This document shows positions 18,102-26,960 of a stretch of DNA of 64,000 nt, in pieces. The DNA is from Rhodovulum sp. P5 (lineage in GTDB: Bacteria; Pseudomonadota; Alphaproteobacteria; Rhodobacterales; Rhodobacteraceae), in NCBI RefSeq assembly GCF_002079305.1, contig NZ_CP015039.1, positions 620,001 through 684,000 on the forward strand. The letters are read 5' to 3'. Each line of letters opens with the position of its first letter. The first letter of the stretch is position 1. The notes under the pieces are model-generated. The model ran no database searches and had not been told where the DNA came from. It worked only from the letters and a program-made list of their open reading frames with translations. Both the position numbers and the translations under genes were made by a program.

Positions 18102-19196
18102 ATGACTGTCGAACAGAGCTCAAAGCTGCGCGCCGTCACGCAGACCGTGATTTCGGTCGATGCGATGGGCGGCGACCGCGGCCCGTCTGCTGTCGTGGCC
18201 GGAATCGCCAAATCGGCGGCAAAGAATCCTGAACTTCGGTTCATCCTGCACGGGCAGCACGACGTGCTGGACCGGCTGGTTGCCAAGCGCAAGGTCCTGA
18301 AGGGCCGCGTGGACATCCGCGACGCGACCGGCGTCGTCACGATGGATGCAAAGCCCAGCCACGTGATGCGGCATGGCAAGGACACCTCGATGTGGTCCGC
18401 CATCAACAGCGTGCGCGAGGGCGAGGCGACGGTTTGCGTCTCTTGTGGGAACACCGGGGCGCTGATGGCGCTGTCCATCGTTCGGCTGCGCAAGCTGCCC
18501 GGCGTCAATCGCCCGGCCATTGCCTGTCTCTGGCCGTCGCGAAACGCCCATGGCTTCAACGTGATGCTGGATGTCGGCGCCGATGTGCGCGCGGACGAAA
18601 ACGACCTCCTGCAATATGCGCTGATGGGGACGTCCTATGCCCGCAACGGGTTGGGGCTCGAATGCCCCCGGATCGGCCTCCTCAATGTCGGTACGGAAGA
18701 GAACAAGGGCCGCGCCGAACTGAAGGCCGCCCATGATCTGATCGCCGACTGCGCCGACAAGGCCAATTACGAATTCATCGGCTTTGTCGAGGGCGGCGAT
18801 ATTCCCAGCGCCCATGTCGATGTCATCGTCACCGACGGCTTTACCGGCAACGTCGCCCTGAAAACCGCAGAGGGCACCGCGCGCCTTGTCGGCGATGTCC
18901 TGAAGGATTCGTTCAAGGCGACGCCGCTGTCGCGCGTTGCCGCGCTCCTCGCCTACACGTCGCTGCGGCGCCTGAAGAAACGCATCGACCCGCGGCGGGT
19001 GAATGGTGGCGTCTTCCTTGGCCTGAACGGCACGGTGGTCAAGTCGCATGGCTCTTCCGACGCGACAGGTGTATCGGCGGCTGTCAAGCTGGCCTTCGAT
19101 CTTGCGAGATCGGGGTTCACGGACCGGCTGGCGGCGCGGGTTGCATCCGCGAAATGCCCGGTTCAGAATGATTACAAAGACGTGGCCGAGGGGTAG
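18102..19196 (+). CDS. plsX: Phosphate acyltransferase PlsX
   Basis: A 364-residue protein with ISVDAMGGDRGP at the N-terminus, then CVSCGNTGALMAL, GLLNVGTEENKG, VDVIVTDGFTGNVALKTAEG and FLGLNGTVVKSHG, all PlsX hallmarks. It converts acyl-ACP to acyl-phosphate for PlsY in phospholipid synthesis, as a peripheral membrane enzyme. It starts 28 bases after rpmF and ends 8 bases before fabH, consistent with one transcript. Confidence 0.96.
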   Translation: MTVEQSSKLRAVTQTVISVDAMGGDRGPSAVVAGIAKSAAKNPELRFILHGQHDVLDRLVAKRKVLKGRVDIRDATGVVTMDAKPSHVMRHGKDTSMWSAINSVREGEATVCVSCGNTGALMALSIVRLRKLPGVNRPAIACLWPSRNAHGFNVMLDVGADVRADENDLLQYALMGTSYARNGLGLECPRIGLLNVGTEENKGRAELKAAHDLIADCADKANYEFIGFVEGGDIPSAHVDVIVTDGFTGNVALKTAEGTARLVGDVLKDSFKATPLSRVAALLAYTSLRRLKKRIDPRRVNGGVFLGLNGTVVKSHGSSDATGVSAAVKLAFDLARSGFTDRLAARVASAKCPVQNDYKDVAEG

Positions 19197-19204
19197 GGTG
19201 TCGC

Positions 19205-20176
19205 ATGGGTATGAGGGCCATTGTCAGGGGCGTCGGGCATTATCTGCCTGAAAAGGTTGTCGAAAACGCCGAATTCGAGAAAACGCTGGATACGTCGGAC
19301 GAGTGGATCAGGAGCCGCTCGGGGATCGAGCGGCGGTGCCTTGCGGCCGAGGGGCAGACCACGTCGGATCTGGCAATCCGGGCCGGCCGCGCCGCGCTTG
19401 AAAATGCCGGCCTGACGGCGGACGACATCGACGCCATCGTCATGGCGACATCGACCGCCGATCTGACCTTCCCGGCCGCCGCGACCATGGTTCAGGCCGG
19501 CCTTGGCATGACCCGGGGCTTTGCGTTCGACGTTCAGGCGGTGTGCGCGGGGTTCATATTCGCGCTCGCCAATGCCAATGCGCTGATTTCCACGGGTCAG
19601 GCCCGCCGCGTGATGGTCATCGGCGCGGAAACCTTCAGCCGCCTGATGGACTGGGAAGATCGGTCGACCTGCGTTCTGTTCGGCGACGGCGCCGGCGCGC
19701 TGATCCTTGAGGCCGGCGAAGGCGCCGGCACCGCCGCAGACCGCGGCATCCTTTCGGTCGACCTGAATTCCGACGGTCGGCACAAGGATATCCTGTATGT
19801 GGACGGCGGTGTGTCAACGGGCCGCACCGGCCATCTGCGCATGGCCGGCAAGGAAGTCTTTCGCCACGCGGTCGAAAAGCTGTCGGACACGGCCCATGCC
19901 GCGCTAGAAAAGGCGGGGCTCACCGGCGAGGATGTCGACTGGCTGGTGCCGCATCAGGCGAACCTGCGGATCATCAAGGCCACCGCCCAACGGCTGCAAC
20001 TGCCGATGGAACGGGTGATCGTGACGGTTCAGGATCATGGCAACACCTCTGCGGCGTCGATTCCGCTGGCGCTTTCGGTTGGCAGCGCCGAGGGCAAGAT
20101 CCAGCCCGGCGATGTCGTGGTGACCGAGGCGATCGGCGGCGGCCTGGCCTGGGGCTCGGTCGTTCTGCGCTGGTAA
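19205..20176 (+). CDS. fabH: 3-oxoacyl-ACP synthase III (KASIII)
   Basis: A 323-residue condensing enzyme. Catalytic Cys114 lies in VQAVCAGF, His in WLVPHQANLRI and Asn in DHGNTSAAS. The TSDEWIRSRSGI substrate-entry segment and GDGAGALIL are present. It starts fatty acid synthesis from acetyl-CoA and malonyl-ACP. The first ATG (19205) is kept; a second Met lies two codons on. Confidence 0.96.
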   Translation: MGMRAIVRGVGHYLPEKVVENAEFEKTLDTSDEWIRSRSGIERRCLAAEGQTTSDLAIRAGRAALENAGLTADDIDAIVMATSTADLTFPAAATMVQAGLGMTRGFAFDVQAVCAGFIFALANANALISTGQARRVMVIGAETFSRLMDWEDRSTCVLFGDGAGALILEAGEGAGTAADRGILSVDLNSDGRHKDILYVDGGVSTGRTGHLRMAGKEVFRHAVEKLSDTAHAALEKAGLTGEDVDWLVPHQANLRIIKATAQRLQLPMERVIVTVQDHGNTSAASIPLALSVGSAEGKIQPGDVVVTEAIGGGLAWGSVVLRW

Positions 20177-20283
20177 GGCGCCGCGCGAACTCCCGACCTC
20201 AAGCCGTTGAGATTGACTCGGAAATTCTTTTCTTCCTAAGGTTTTGAATATTAAGGGTGGCGCGAGTCGGGGAGGAAACGGCC

Positions 20284-20595
20284 ATGTCGGGACAAACGCT
20301 TACACGCATGGATTTGACCGAGGCGGTGTTTCGCGAGGTGGGCCTGTCCCGCAATGAGTCGGCTGAGCTGGTCGAAAGCGTGCTTCAGCACATGTCCGAT
20401 GCCCTGATCCGCGGAGAGTCCGTCAAGATTTCATCCTTCGGAACCTTCTCCGTCCGGGAAAAGGCCGCGCGTGTCGGCCGCAATCCGAAAACCGGCGAAG
20501 AGGTCCCGATTTCCCCCCGCCGCGTTCTGACGTTCCGCCCATCGCACCTGATGAAGGATCGCGTGGCCGCGGGGAATGCGGGAAGAAAGGCGTAA
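20284..20595 (+). CDS. ihfA: Integration host factor subunit alpha
   Basis: A 103-residue HU/IHF-fold protein. It has the IHF-alpha pattern [49 protein letters not shown] and [10 protein letters not shown] with the DNA-intercalating Pro. ATG 20284 is used; an upstream in-frame GTG would add nine residues atypical of the family. The 107-base gap after fabH is AT-rich for this region and probably holds its promoter (TTGACT at 20213), though no good -10 was found. It is followed closely by a MerR gene. Confidence 0.95.
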   Translation: MSGQTLTRMDLTEAVFREVGLSRNESAELVESVLQHMSDALIRGESVKISSFGTFSVREKAARVGRNPKTGEEVPISPRRVLTFRPSHLMKDRVAAGNAGRKA

Positions 20596-20601
20596 GTTCC
20601 A

Positions 20602-21993
20602 TTGACGACCGATAAATCGCCCGACGCGTTTCGCACGATCAGCGAGGTATCGGCGTGGCTGGGGACTCCCGCTCATGTGTTGCGCTTCTGGGAAAGCAAG
20701 TTTTCCCAGATCAAGCCGGTCAAGCGCGCAGGCGGGCGGCGTTATTACCGCCCTGCCGACATGCTGCTTCTGGGCGGGATCAAGAAGCTTCTGCATGAAG
20801 ACGGGCTGACGATCCGCGGCGTTCAGAAGATCCTGCGCGAACAGGGCGTCAAGGCCGTGGCCGCGCTGTCCCCCGCGGTGGAGGAAGGCTTTGTCATCGA
20901 CATGCTGGATGACGAGGCGGACACGCCCCCCCTTGTCCCGGACACCGGGGAGTCGGGGCCAGACATCGCGACATTCCATCACGAGGACACTCTGCCCACG
21001 CCAGAGCCCCCTGCCCCGCAATCGTTCGATGCGGACGAGGCTGCCCCCGACCTCGGCAGCCGTCCTTCCGAACCGGCGCAGCCCGAGGCGGTAGACCCCG
21101 ACGCGGACGAGCGGCGCGATGAATTGCCGCCGGTGGATTATCTGGAGACCGCCCGCGAAAATCAGGACGAGGCGGGGCCGGACGACATCGTCACGGGTCT
21201 TGGCGGGGGGCACCCCGAAACCTCCACCACCCGCGCAGAACAGGCCGCCGAACCCGCCGCCACCGCGCCCCCGGTCGAGGAACCGCCGGAACCGGCCCCT
21301 GCCCCAGAAAGCCCCACAGCGGCGGCCGAGCCATCGGAAGAACCCGAAGCAGAGGAAGAGCAATACAACCTGCTGCTGGAGGAGACCGAACCGGAGGACG
21401 CCGCTCTCCCCGACCAAGTCGCGGTTGAACAGGACGAAGAACCGGCGGAAGCGGAGATGGCTGGTTCGGCAACCCCCACCCTCGACGCGGAGGATGACGG
21501 CGCCGAGGCGCCCGGCCGGGCCGACGAGCTTCAGTCGGCCCTGGTTGCCGAGACCGACATGCCGGACGCCGAGGCCGAGGATGACGAGGCCGCCGCCCCT
21601 GCCCCGGACGAAAGCGGCACGGGCATGTTTTTCCACCGCACCGAGGGGGCGGAGGGCGACACGCCGTCCGAAGCCGCCGCAGCCGAGCCTGAGGAAGCGA
21701 TCCCCCCACAGGAACCCGCCACCGACGGACGGCCCGAACCGGAACCGGAGCCATCCGAGGAGCCGGAGCCGGCCACGGAACCCGAACCGTTGGGCGCGGA
21801 TATCCCGATCGAGGATCCGGCCGACGACGATCCGGCCTTTGTTCCCGATGCGCCGCCCCTTCGTTCGCTCGTGGCCCGGCCCGCGCTCGGCACGGCGCTC
21901 TCGGCCGATCCCGAACGTGCGCAGGCCGTGATGGCGCAGCTTCAGGCACTGGCTGCACGGATGGAAACCGGCGCCGGATCAAAGGCCGAATAA
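20602..21993 (+). CDS. MerR-family regulator with a long acidic Pro/Glu-rich tail
   Basis: A 463-residue protein. Residues ~10-90 are a MerR winged helix ([24 protein letters not shown], then [21 protein letters not shown]). The remaining ~370 residues are low complexity, dominated by Glu, Asp, Pro and Ala, with a short ordered C-terminus [23 protein letters not shown]. The best start is TTG 20602; the first ATG would cut into the wing. The ihfA-merR pair is conserved in Rhodobacterales, but the target is unknown. The tail is predicted to be disordered. Confidence 0.83.
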   Translation: MTTDKSPDAFRTISEVSAWLGTPAHVLRFWESKFSQIKPVKRAGGRRYYRPADMLLLGGIKKLLHEDGLTIRGVQKILREQGVKAVAALSPAVEEGFVIDMLDDEADTPPLVPDTGESGPDIATFHHEDTLPTPEPPAPQSFDADEAAPDLGSRPSEPAQPEAVDPDADERRDELPPVDYLETARENQDEAGPDDIVTGLGGGHPETSTTRAEQAAEPAATAPPVEEPPEPAPAPESPTAAAEPSEEPEAEEEQYNLLLEETEPEDAALPDQVAVEQDEEPAEAEMAGSATPTLDAEDDGAEAPGRADELQSALVAETDMPDAEAEDDEAAAPAPDESGTGMFFHRTEGAEGDTPSEAAAAEPEEAIPPQEPATDGRPEPEPEPSEEPEPATEPEPLGADIPIEDPADDDPAFVPDAPPLRSLVARPALGTALSADPERAQAVMAQLQALAARMETGAGSKAE

Positions 21994-22047
21994 GGGGTGT
22001 TTTGACGCTTGCCCCTGCGCGCAAACATGGTATGAAACGCCCCACGT

Positions 22048-22124
22048 CGGGCTATGGCGCAGTCTGGTAGCGCGTCCGTCTGGGGGACGGAAGGTCGTAG
22101 GTTCAAGTCCTGCTAGCCCGACCA
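22048..22124 (+). tRNA. tRNA-Pro (anticodon GGG)
   Basis: A 77-base cloverleaf with acceptor arms CGGGCTA and TAGCCCG and discriminator A, then an encoded CCA at 22122-22124. The anticodon stem TCCGT/ACGGA encloses loop CTGGGGG, placing GGG at positions 34-36 (reads CCC/CCU Pro codons). The T-arm is GTAGG TTCAAGT CCTGC. A strong hairpin follows. Confidence 0.95.
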
Positions 22125-22132
22125 ACATCACA

Positions 22133-22163
22133 ACCGCCCGCGCGCCAACCGGCCGCGGGCGGT
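22133..22163 (+). terminator. Hairpin terminator after tRNA-Pro
   Basis: A perfect 10-bp stem, ACCGCCCGCG (22133-22142) with CGCGGGCGGT (22154-22163), with an 11-base loop, starts eight bases after the tRNA CCA end. CGTGTATCT follows, giving only a weak T stretch. Confidence 0.6.
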
Positions 22164-22198
22164 CGTGTATCTGGCCCGGGCGCAAGAAGGGAACTGCG

Positions 22199-23284
22199 AT
22201 GACCGGCACCGGCGTGCTGCCAGCCCAGACCATTCGCGAGCTTGTCCAATCCGGGGCCATCGGGATCGAGGCCCCCTTGGCCGAGGGCCAGATTCAGCCC
22301 GCCTCGCTCGACCTGCGGCTGGGATCGGTGGCCTATCGGGTCCGTGCCTCGTTCCTGCCGGGCCGGGGCCGCACCGTGCACGACCGGCTGGCCGATCTGG
22401 AAATGCATCGAATCGACCTGTCCGGTGGGGCCGTTCTTGAAAAGGGCTGCGTCTATGTCGTGCCGCTGATGGAGCGACTGGCGCTGCCCGACGATATCCA
22501 GGCCGTCGCCAATGCCAAAAGCTCTACCGGGCGGCTCGACCTTCTGACCCGCGCGATCACCGATGAAGGGGTAGAATTCGACCGGATCCGGCCGGGCTAT
22601 GACGGCCCGCTATATGCCGAGATCTGCCCGCGCTCCTTCTCGGTCCTTGTCCGTCCGGGTCAGAGATTGAACCAGATCCGGTTCCGCCGCGGCCAGGCCG
22701 TCCTTTCAGATACCGCATTGCAGGATCTGCACGACAGGGTCGGCCTCGTCACCGGGGGACCGGCCGTGATCTCTCAGGGGCTCGGTTTTTCGGTCGATCT
22801 CAAACCCTCTGGCAGTGATCTGGTCGGCTATCGGGCCAAGCCGCATTCCGGCGTGATCGATCTGGACGGCATCGGCCGCCACGACCCCGCCGATTTCTGG
22901 GAAGAACTGCACACCGACCGCGGCCAGATCATCCTGGACCCCGGCGCCTTCTACATCCTCGTCAGCCGCGAGGCCGTGCATATCCCCCCCGACCATGCCG
23001 CCGAAATGGCCCCCTATCTGGCGATGGTAGGGGAATTCCGGGTGCATTACGCAGGCTTCTTCGACCCCGGCTTCGGCCATGACGCGGCGGGCGGCACAGG
23101 CTCCCGCGGGGTGCTGGAGGTCCGCTGCCACGAAGCGCCCTTCGTGCTCGAACACGGGCAGGTGGTGGGACGGCTGGTCTATGAACGCATGGCGGCCCGG
23201 CCGGAAACGCTCTACGGGCAAGGGATCGCATCGAATTATCAGGGCCAAGGGCTGAAGCTGTCGAAGCACTTCCGCGCGGGCTGA
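22199..23284 (+). CDS. dcd: dCTP deaminase, double-length alphaproteobacterial form
   Basis: A 361-residue protein, about twice the ~190-residue Dcd of enterobacteria. The first half carries the family signatures IQPASLDLRLG, ANAKSSTGRLDLL and RPGYDGPLYAEICPRSF with RPGQRLNQIRF. The second half repeats the fold (GVIDLDGIGRHDPADFWEEL, then LDPGAFYILVSRE and FEVRC-like strands). It deaminates dCTP to dUTP, feeding dTMP synthesis. AAGGGAA precedes ATG 22199. Annotation tools sometimes call this form 2'-deoxycytidine 5'-triphosphate deaminase. Confidence 0.88.
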   Translation: MTGTGVLPAQTIRELVQSGAIGIEAPLAEGQIQPASLDLRLGSVAYRVRASFLPGRGRTVHDRLADLEMHRIDLSGGAVLEKGCVYVVPLMERLALPDDIQAVANAKSSTGRLDLLTRAITDEGVEFDRIRPGYDGPLYAEICPRSFSVLVRPGQRLNQIRFRRGQAVLSDTALQDLHDRVGLVTGGPAVISQGLGFSVDLKPSGSDLVGYRAKPHSGVIDLDGIGRHDPADFWEELHTDRGQIILDPGAFYILVSREAVHIPPDHAAEMAPYLAMVGEFRVHYAGFFDPGFGHDAAGGTGSRGVLEVRCHEAPFVLEHGQVVGRLVYERMAARPETLYGQGIASNYQGQGLKLSKHFRAG

Positions 23285-23312
23285 CCGGTCTTCGGTTTGA
23301 GCGACAGCAGAA

Positions 23313-23335
23313 GGCCGCGCCCGACGGACGCGGCC
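23313..23335. terminator. Hairpin between convergent dcd and the CTERM gene
   Basis: GGCCGCG (23313-23319) pairs with CGCGGCC (23329-23335) across a 9-base loop. It lies between two convergent stop codons, so it may serve both genes. Confidence 0.45.
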
Positions 23336-23363
23336 CGTTGATCTCACAGGCCCCGATGGCGCC

Positions 23364-24011
23364 TCAGACCGCCTTGCGGCGCAGCGCGATAAGACCACCG
23401 ATCCCCGCAACGAGAAGCGGCAGGGAGGCCGGGACCGGCACGTCAGCCGATACTTCGGTCAGGGTGATACCGTCGATCTGCAAGTACGATCTGGAACCGG
23501 TGGCGAGGACGAAACCGATATCGTGAGACGTTGCGGTCGCAACGAAGTTCACTGATTCATCGTACCAGCTGCTCCCGACACTGTGCAACGCACCGGTACC
23601 AATACCCACGCCGTCAAGCAGGGCCTCTATCCCGTTGTCGCCGTCATAGAGCGGCGAGGAAAACCCGAAATTCGCCGTTTCCCAACCAAGGGTATAAGCC
23701 TGCCCCACGATCAGGTCGGTAACGGTCTGGTAAAACGATTCTATGAAATTCCCTGCGTCATCGCGAGCAATACCGACCCAGGTTCCGCCGTCTGACGAGT
23801 TCGTCGCCGCGACGGCGTAGTTCGTTCCCAGAAAACCGGCGGCCGCGTCAATCTGGTTCGTATCCGGAGATCCCAAGCCGATCGTCCATCCGGACGGCAC
23901 GCCGTTGTTTGCAAGTGAACCGCTGAGGGACCCGTTCGTCAGCGTTGCGGCAGAAACCTGCCCCGCCACCAGCGCCAGTGCGCCGACAGTCGTCAATATC
24001 ACAGTTTTCAT
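23364..24011 (-). CDS. VPLPA-CTERM (PEP-CTERM-like) sorting-signal surface protein
   Basis: A 215-residue exported protein. ATG 24011 (GGGGAAG upstream) begins a signal peptide MKTVILTTVGALALVAGQVSAA. The body is Ser/Thr/Gly-rich beta structure. The C-terminus is a tripartite sorting signal: VPVPASLP, a hydrophobic helix LLVAGIGGLIAL and basic RRKAV. Such proteins are handled by exosortase and often belong to exopolysaccharide systems; no exosortase is in this window. Base composition is visibly less GC-rich than the neighbours, suggesting acquisition. Confidence 0.82.
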   Translation of the reverse strand: MKTVILTTVGALALVAGQVSAATLTNGSLSGSLANNGVPSGWTIGLGSPDTNQIDAAAGFLGTNYAVAATNSSDGGTWVGIARDDAGNFIESFYQTVTDLIVGQAYTLGWETANFGFSSPLYDGDNGIEALLDGVGIGTGALHSVGSSWYDESVNFVATATSHDIGFVLATGSRSYLQIDGITLTEVSADVPVPASLPLLVAGIGGLIALRRKAV

Positions 24012-24245
24012 GTTCTTCCCCAATTAAGCAATAAGTGTCGCCAGATGCATCCCCAACAACAGGTGAAAAGCTAACACAGAACAACTCGACTTCAATTGAT
24101 CCTTTCACGCTGCCGCCAGAGCAGCAGCGCGTTCATACATGGAAAGTACGGAATTCGTTGGAAGAAAGCGGGTAGCGCGATTGCCATCAGATCGCATTCT
24201 GGCGTCAAGCGGATCGCCCTGCCAACCGCGATAAGCTCCACAATA

Positions 24246-24497
24246 TCAGGGTCGTCCCCGAAGCGCCGGCTTGATTTTTCGGGCCACCTTGACCGCCTGT
24301 CGCGTGCGCTTGACCGCCGTCTTCGCGCGCGCCTCGACCTTCGCGGGGTCTTCACCCTCTGGCGTCATATGGCGGGCATATTCGCGGGTCGCGATGTCAA
24401 GGCCCACCTCGATACCCTTGTGGGCTGCCTTGTGTGCCAGACGGCCGGCGGCGAATTTCAGGCCCAGAACGACCAGATGCGGGGGAAGAACGATCAT
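24246..24497 (-). CDS. Small basic protein downstream of scpB
   Basis: An 83-residue protein beginning MIVLPPHLVVLGLKFAAGR, with a C-terminal Lys/Arg-rich helix (VEARAKTAVKRTRQAVKVARKIKPALRGRP). ATG 24497 follows the scpB stop by 12 bases with AAGG upstream, so it is probably read with scpB. No family was recognised. In many relatives tatABC follows scpB; here it does not. The 234 bases between this gene and the CTERM gene contain no convincing gene. Confidence 0.6.
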   Translation of the reverse strand: MIVLPPHLVVLGLKFAAGRLAHKAAHKGIEVGLDIATREYARHMTPEGEDPAKVEARAKTAVKRTRQAVKVARKIKPALRGRP

Positions 24498-24509
24498 TGC
24501 CTTGGTCCC

Positions 24510-25151
24510 TCAGCTTTCGTCCTCGAACATTTCGCCCTGCCCGTCCTCGTCGGTTTCGTCCCGGTCGGGGCCGGGCATCGGGCGGCTGTCCAGCAATCCG
24601 GCGGCGCGCAACTCCTTCAGGCCCGGCAGGTCGCGGGCGCTTTCCAGCCCGAAATGGTCAAGAAACTCCTCGGTGACAATATAGGTCACCGGGCGGCCCG
24701 GTGTCATCCGTCTTCGGCCAAAGCGGATCCATTCCAGTTCCAGCAGTTGATCGATCGTGCCCCGGCTGACGCTGACACCGCGGATTTCCTCGATCTCGGC
24801 CCGGGTCACGGGCTGGTGGTAGGCGATGATCGCCAGCGTCTCGATCGCCGCACGGGAGAGCTTGCGAAACTCCACCGTTTCCTTCTGCATCAGGTAGCCA
24901 AGATCCGGCGCGGTCCGGAACGCCCAAAAGTCCCCGACCCGGACCAGACGCACCCCCCGCCCCTCGTATCGGCGGGCAAGATGCGCCAAGGCCTCGGCCG
25001 CGTCGCAGCCATGGGGCATACGGGCGTTCAGATCAGCCACACGCAACGGGTCGGCGCTGGCAAACAGGATCGCCTCGACCATGCGTTCCTGCTCCGCCAT
25101 CGGCGGAGCCTCGAAAAGGCTCTCCTCCTGTTCCGGGGGAAGGTCGGACAT
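24510..25151 (-). CDS. scpB: Segregation and condensation protein B
   Basis: A 213-residue protein with two winged-helix domains: MVEAILFASADPLRVADL and later RAAIETLAIIAYHQPVTRAEIEEIRGVSVSRGTIDQLLE, the ScpB signature, with an acidic C-terminal tail. It binds ScpA and SMC in chromosome condensation. Its ATG shares one base with the scpA stop (TGATG), indicating coupled translation. Confidence 0.95.
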   Translation of the reverse strand: MSDLPPEQEESLFEAPPMAEQERMVEAILFASADPLRVADLNARMPHGCDAAEALAHLARRYEGRGVRLVRVGDFWAFRTAPDLGYLMQKETVEFRKLSRAAIETLAIIAYHQPVTRAEIEEIRGVSVSRGTIDQLLELEWIRFGRRRMTPGRPVTYIVTEEFLDHFGLESARDLPGLKELRAAGLLDSRPMPGPDRDETDEDGQGEMFEDES

Positions 25152-25951
25152 CAGCGGGTTTTCCGGCGAATCTGGATGGGCGCGAAGGTATCCCCTTGGC
25201 GTAGCTCAAGCATGCCCTGCTTGACCAGTTCCAGCGAGGCCGCGAAATGGGCGGCGGTGGCGGCGCGGCGGCGGGTGGGGTCAACCTCCCACCCTTCGGG
25301 CAGCCATGACGACAGGTCCACCCATTCGCCCGCATAACCCAAAAGCCCGCGCATCCGCTCCAGCGCCTCTTCCATCGTGTAGACCGTGTCGCGGTCAAGG
25401 ATATAGGGGCGGAAGTCGTCCTTTGTGCGAATACGGGCATAGGCCTGCATCAGGTCCAGCAGCGTGGCGGTATAGCTGACCCTGCGAATGCGCGTCACGT
25501 CTTCGGGGATGCCGCGCACGAAGAAATCCCGCCCCTTCCGATCGCGCCCCATCAGCCGGGCCGCGGCGGCGCGCATCGCCTCCAGCCGTTCAAGCTGAAA
25601 CGCCAGATGGGCGGCCAGTTCCTCCCCCGTCGGCCCCTCATCAGTCGGATCGGGGGGAAGCAAAAGCCGCGATTTCAGGAAGGCAAGCCACGCCGCCATG
25701 ACAAGATAATCGGCGGCGAGTTCGATGCGCAGCGCCTTGGCTTTCTCGATGAAGACAAGGTACTGCTCGGCCAGTTGCAGGACAGAGACGCGCCGCAGGT
25801 CGACCTTTTGCGTCCGCGCAAGCGTCAGCAACATGTCCAGCGGCCCTTCGAACCCCTCGACATCGACGATCAGCGCCTCCGCCGCCAACCGGTCGGCCAC
25901 AACATCGCGCGGCGGCCCCTCGTCGAAGCGGTCGTCCCCGGCCTCAGCCAT
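25151..25951 (-). CDS. scpA: Segregation and condensation protein A
   Basis: A 266-residue kleisin. The N-terminal VDVEGFEGPLDMLLTLARTQKVDLR and EKAKALRIELAADYLVMAAWLAFLKSRLLLP are typical ScpA motifs for SMC-neck binding, and the C-terminal winged helix (TRRRAATAAHFAASLELVKQG) binds the SMC head. It overlaps nagZ upstream by 8 bases and scpB downstream by 1 base. Confidence 0.95.
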   Translation of the reverse strand: MAEAGDDRFDEGPPRDVVADRLAAEALIVDVEGFEGPLDMLLTLARTQKVDLRRVSVLQLAEQYLVFIEKAKALRIELAADYLVMAAWLAFLKSRLLLPPDPTDEGPTGEELAAHLAFQLERLEAMRAAAARLMGRDRKGRDFFVRGIPEDVTRIRRVSYTATLLDLMQAYARIRTKDDFRPYILDRDTVYTMEEALERMRGLLGYAGEWVDLSSWLPEGWEVDPTRRRAATAAHFAASLELVKQGMLELRQGDTFAPIQIRRKTR

Positions 25952-26960
25952 CGCGACCCCGATCCATCAGGCGCTGCAACTCTGCCATGATGCCCGGAAT
26001 GTCGGCCGGTTCCGCCGGGCGGCGCCGGGCCAGCGCCCGGCCCAGACGCGCCGAGGCGCTGCGCGACAAGGTTCCGCAAGCGTCGGCCACGATGGTCATC
26101 TCTTCGAAATTGCCGTTGCAATGCAGGACGGCGTCGCATCCGGCCGCCAGGCTGGCCTTGCAGCGGCTGGGAAGATCGCCGGACAGGGCCTCCATCGAGA
26201 TATCGTCGGTCATCAGGAACCCGCCAAAGCCGATATCGTTGCGGATCAGCGAAATCGCCGTGTGCGAGGTGGTGACCGGGTTGTCCGGATCGATCGCGTC
26301 AAAGACGATATGGGCGGTCATCCCGAAGGGCAGGTTCGACAACGACTGGAAGGGCACGAAATCGGTCGATTGCAGCGCCGTCCAGGACGCATTGACCCGC
26401 GGCAGTTCCAGATGGCTGTCGACCAGCCCGCGACCGTGGCCGGGGATGTGTTTCAACACCGGCAGAACGCCGCCCCGGCGCAGCCCTTCGACGGTTGCGC
26501 GCGAGATCGCCGTGACGACATGAGGCGTGGTGCCATAGCAGCGGTCCAGAAGCACCTCATGCGTTTCGGCGCGGGCGATGTCGGCGACGGGCACGCAGTT
26601 GACGTCGATCCCGACCCAGTTGAGTTCCCACGCGATCAGCCGCGCGCGCAGCATCATGGAGCGGGAGGCAAGTTCCCGCCCCACGGCCTCGATCTGCTCG
26701 GCAGCGGGCAGCCAGGATTCCCAATGCGGCGGGCGCAGGCGCTGAACCCGACCGCCCTCCTGGTCGATCAGGATCGGCACATTACGCCCCACGACCATCC
26801 GCAGTTCCGATGTCAGCGACCGCAGCTGGTCGGGTTCGACCACGTTGCGGGCGAACAGGATGAACCCCACCGGGTTCACCTCGGCGAAGAACTCCCGCTC
26901 CTCATCGGTCAGTTCGGGCCCGGAGCAGCCCAGAATGCATGCCCCGACGCCCTTTCTCAC
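25944..26960 (-). CDS. nagZ: Beta-N-acetylhexosaminidase
   Basis: A 338-residue glycoside hydrolase family 3 enzyme with FARNV, IDQEGGRVQRL, the NagZ loop KHIPGHGRGLVDSHLELP (catalytic His) and MTDDISMEAL (nucleophile Asp). It releases GlcNAc from anhydromuropeptides during cell-wall recycling in the cytoplasm. The start is placed at GTG 26960, which overlaps the preceding stop as GTGA; this fits the family N-terminus (GACILGCSG) and the coupled operon better than the upstream frame. Confidence 0.92.
   Translation of the reverse strand: MRKGVGACILGCSGPELTDEEREFFAEVNPVGFILFARNVVEPDQLRSLTSELRMVVGRNVPILIDQEGGRVQRLRPPHWESWLPAAEQIEAVGRELASRSMMLRARLIAWELNWVGIDVNCVPVADIARAETHEVLLDRCYGTTPHVVTAISRATVEGLRRGGVLPVLKHIPGHGRGLVDSHLELPRVNASWTALQSTDFVPFQSLSNLPFGMTAHIVFDAIDPDNPVTTSHTAISLIRNDIGFGGFLMTDDISMEALSGDLPSRCKASLAAGCDAVLHCNGNFEEMTIVADACGTLSRSASARLGRALARRRPAEPADIPGIMAELQRLMDRGRDG

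Noticed and set aside
24095..24245. Minus-strand frame of ~48 codons ending RQRERIN in the gap before the CTERM gene
   Set aside because: No ribosome site or family; overlaps another gene in its upstream part and is likely chance, though its composition is not absurd.
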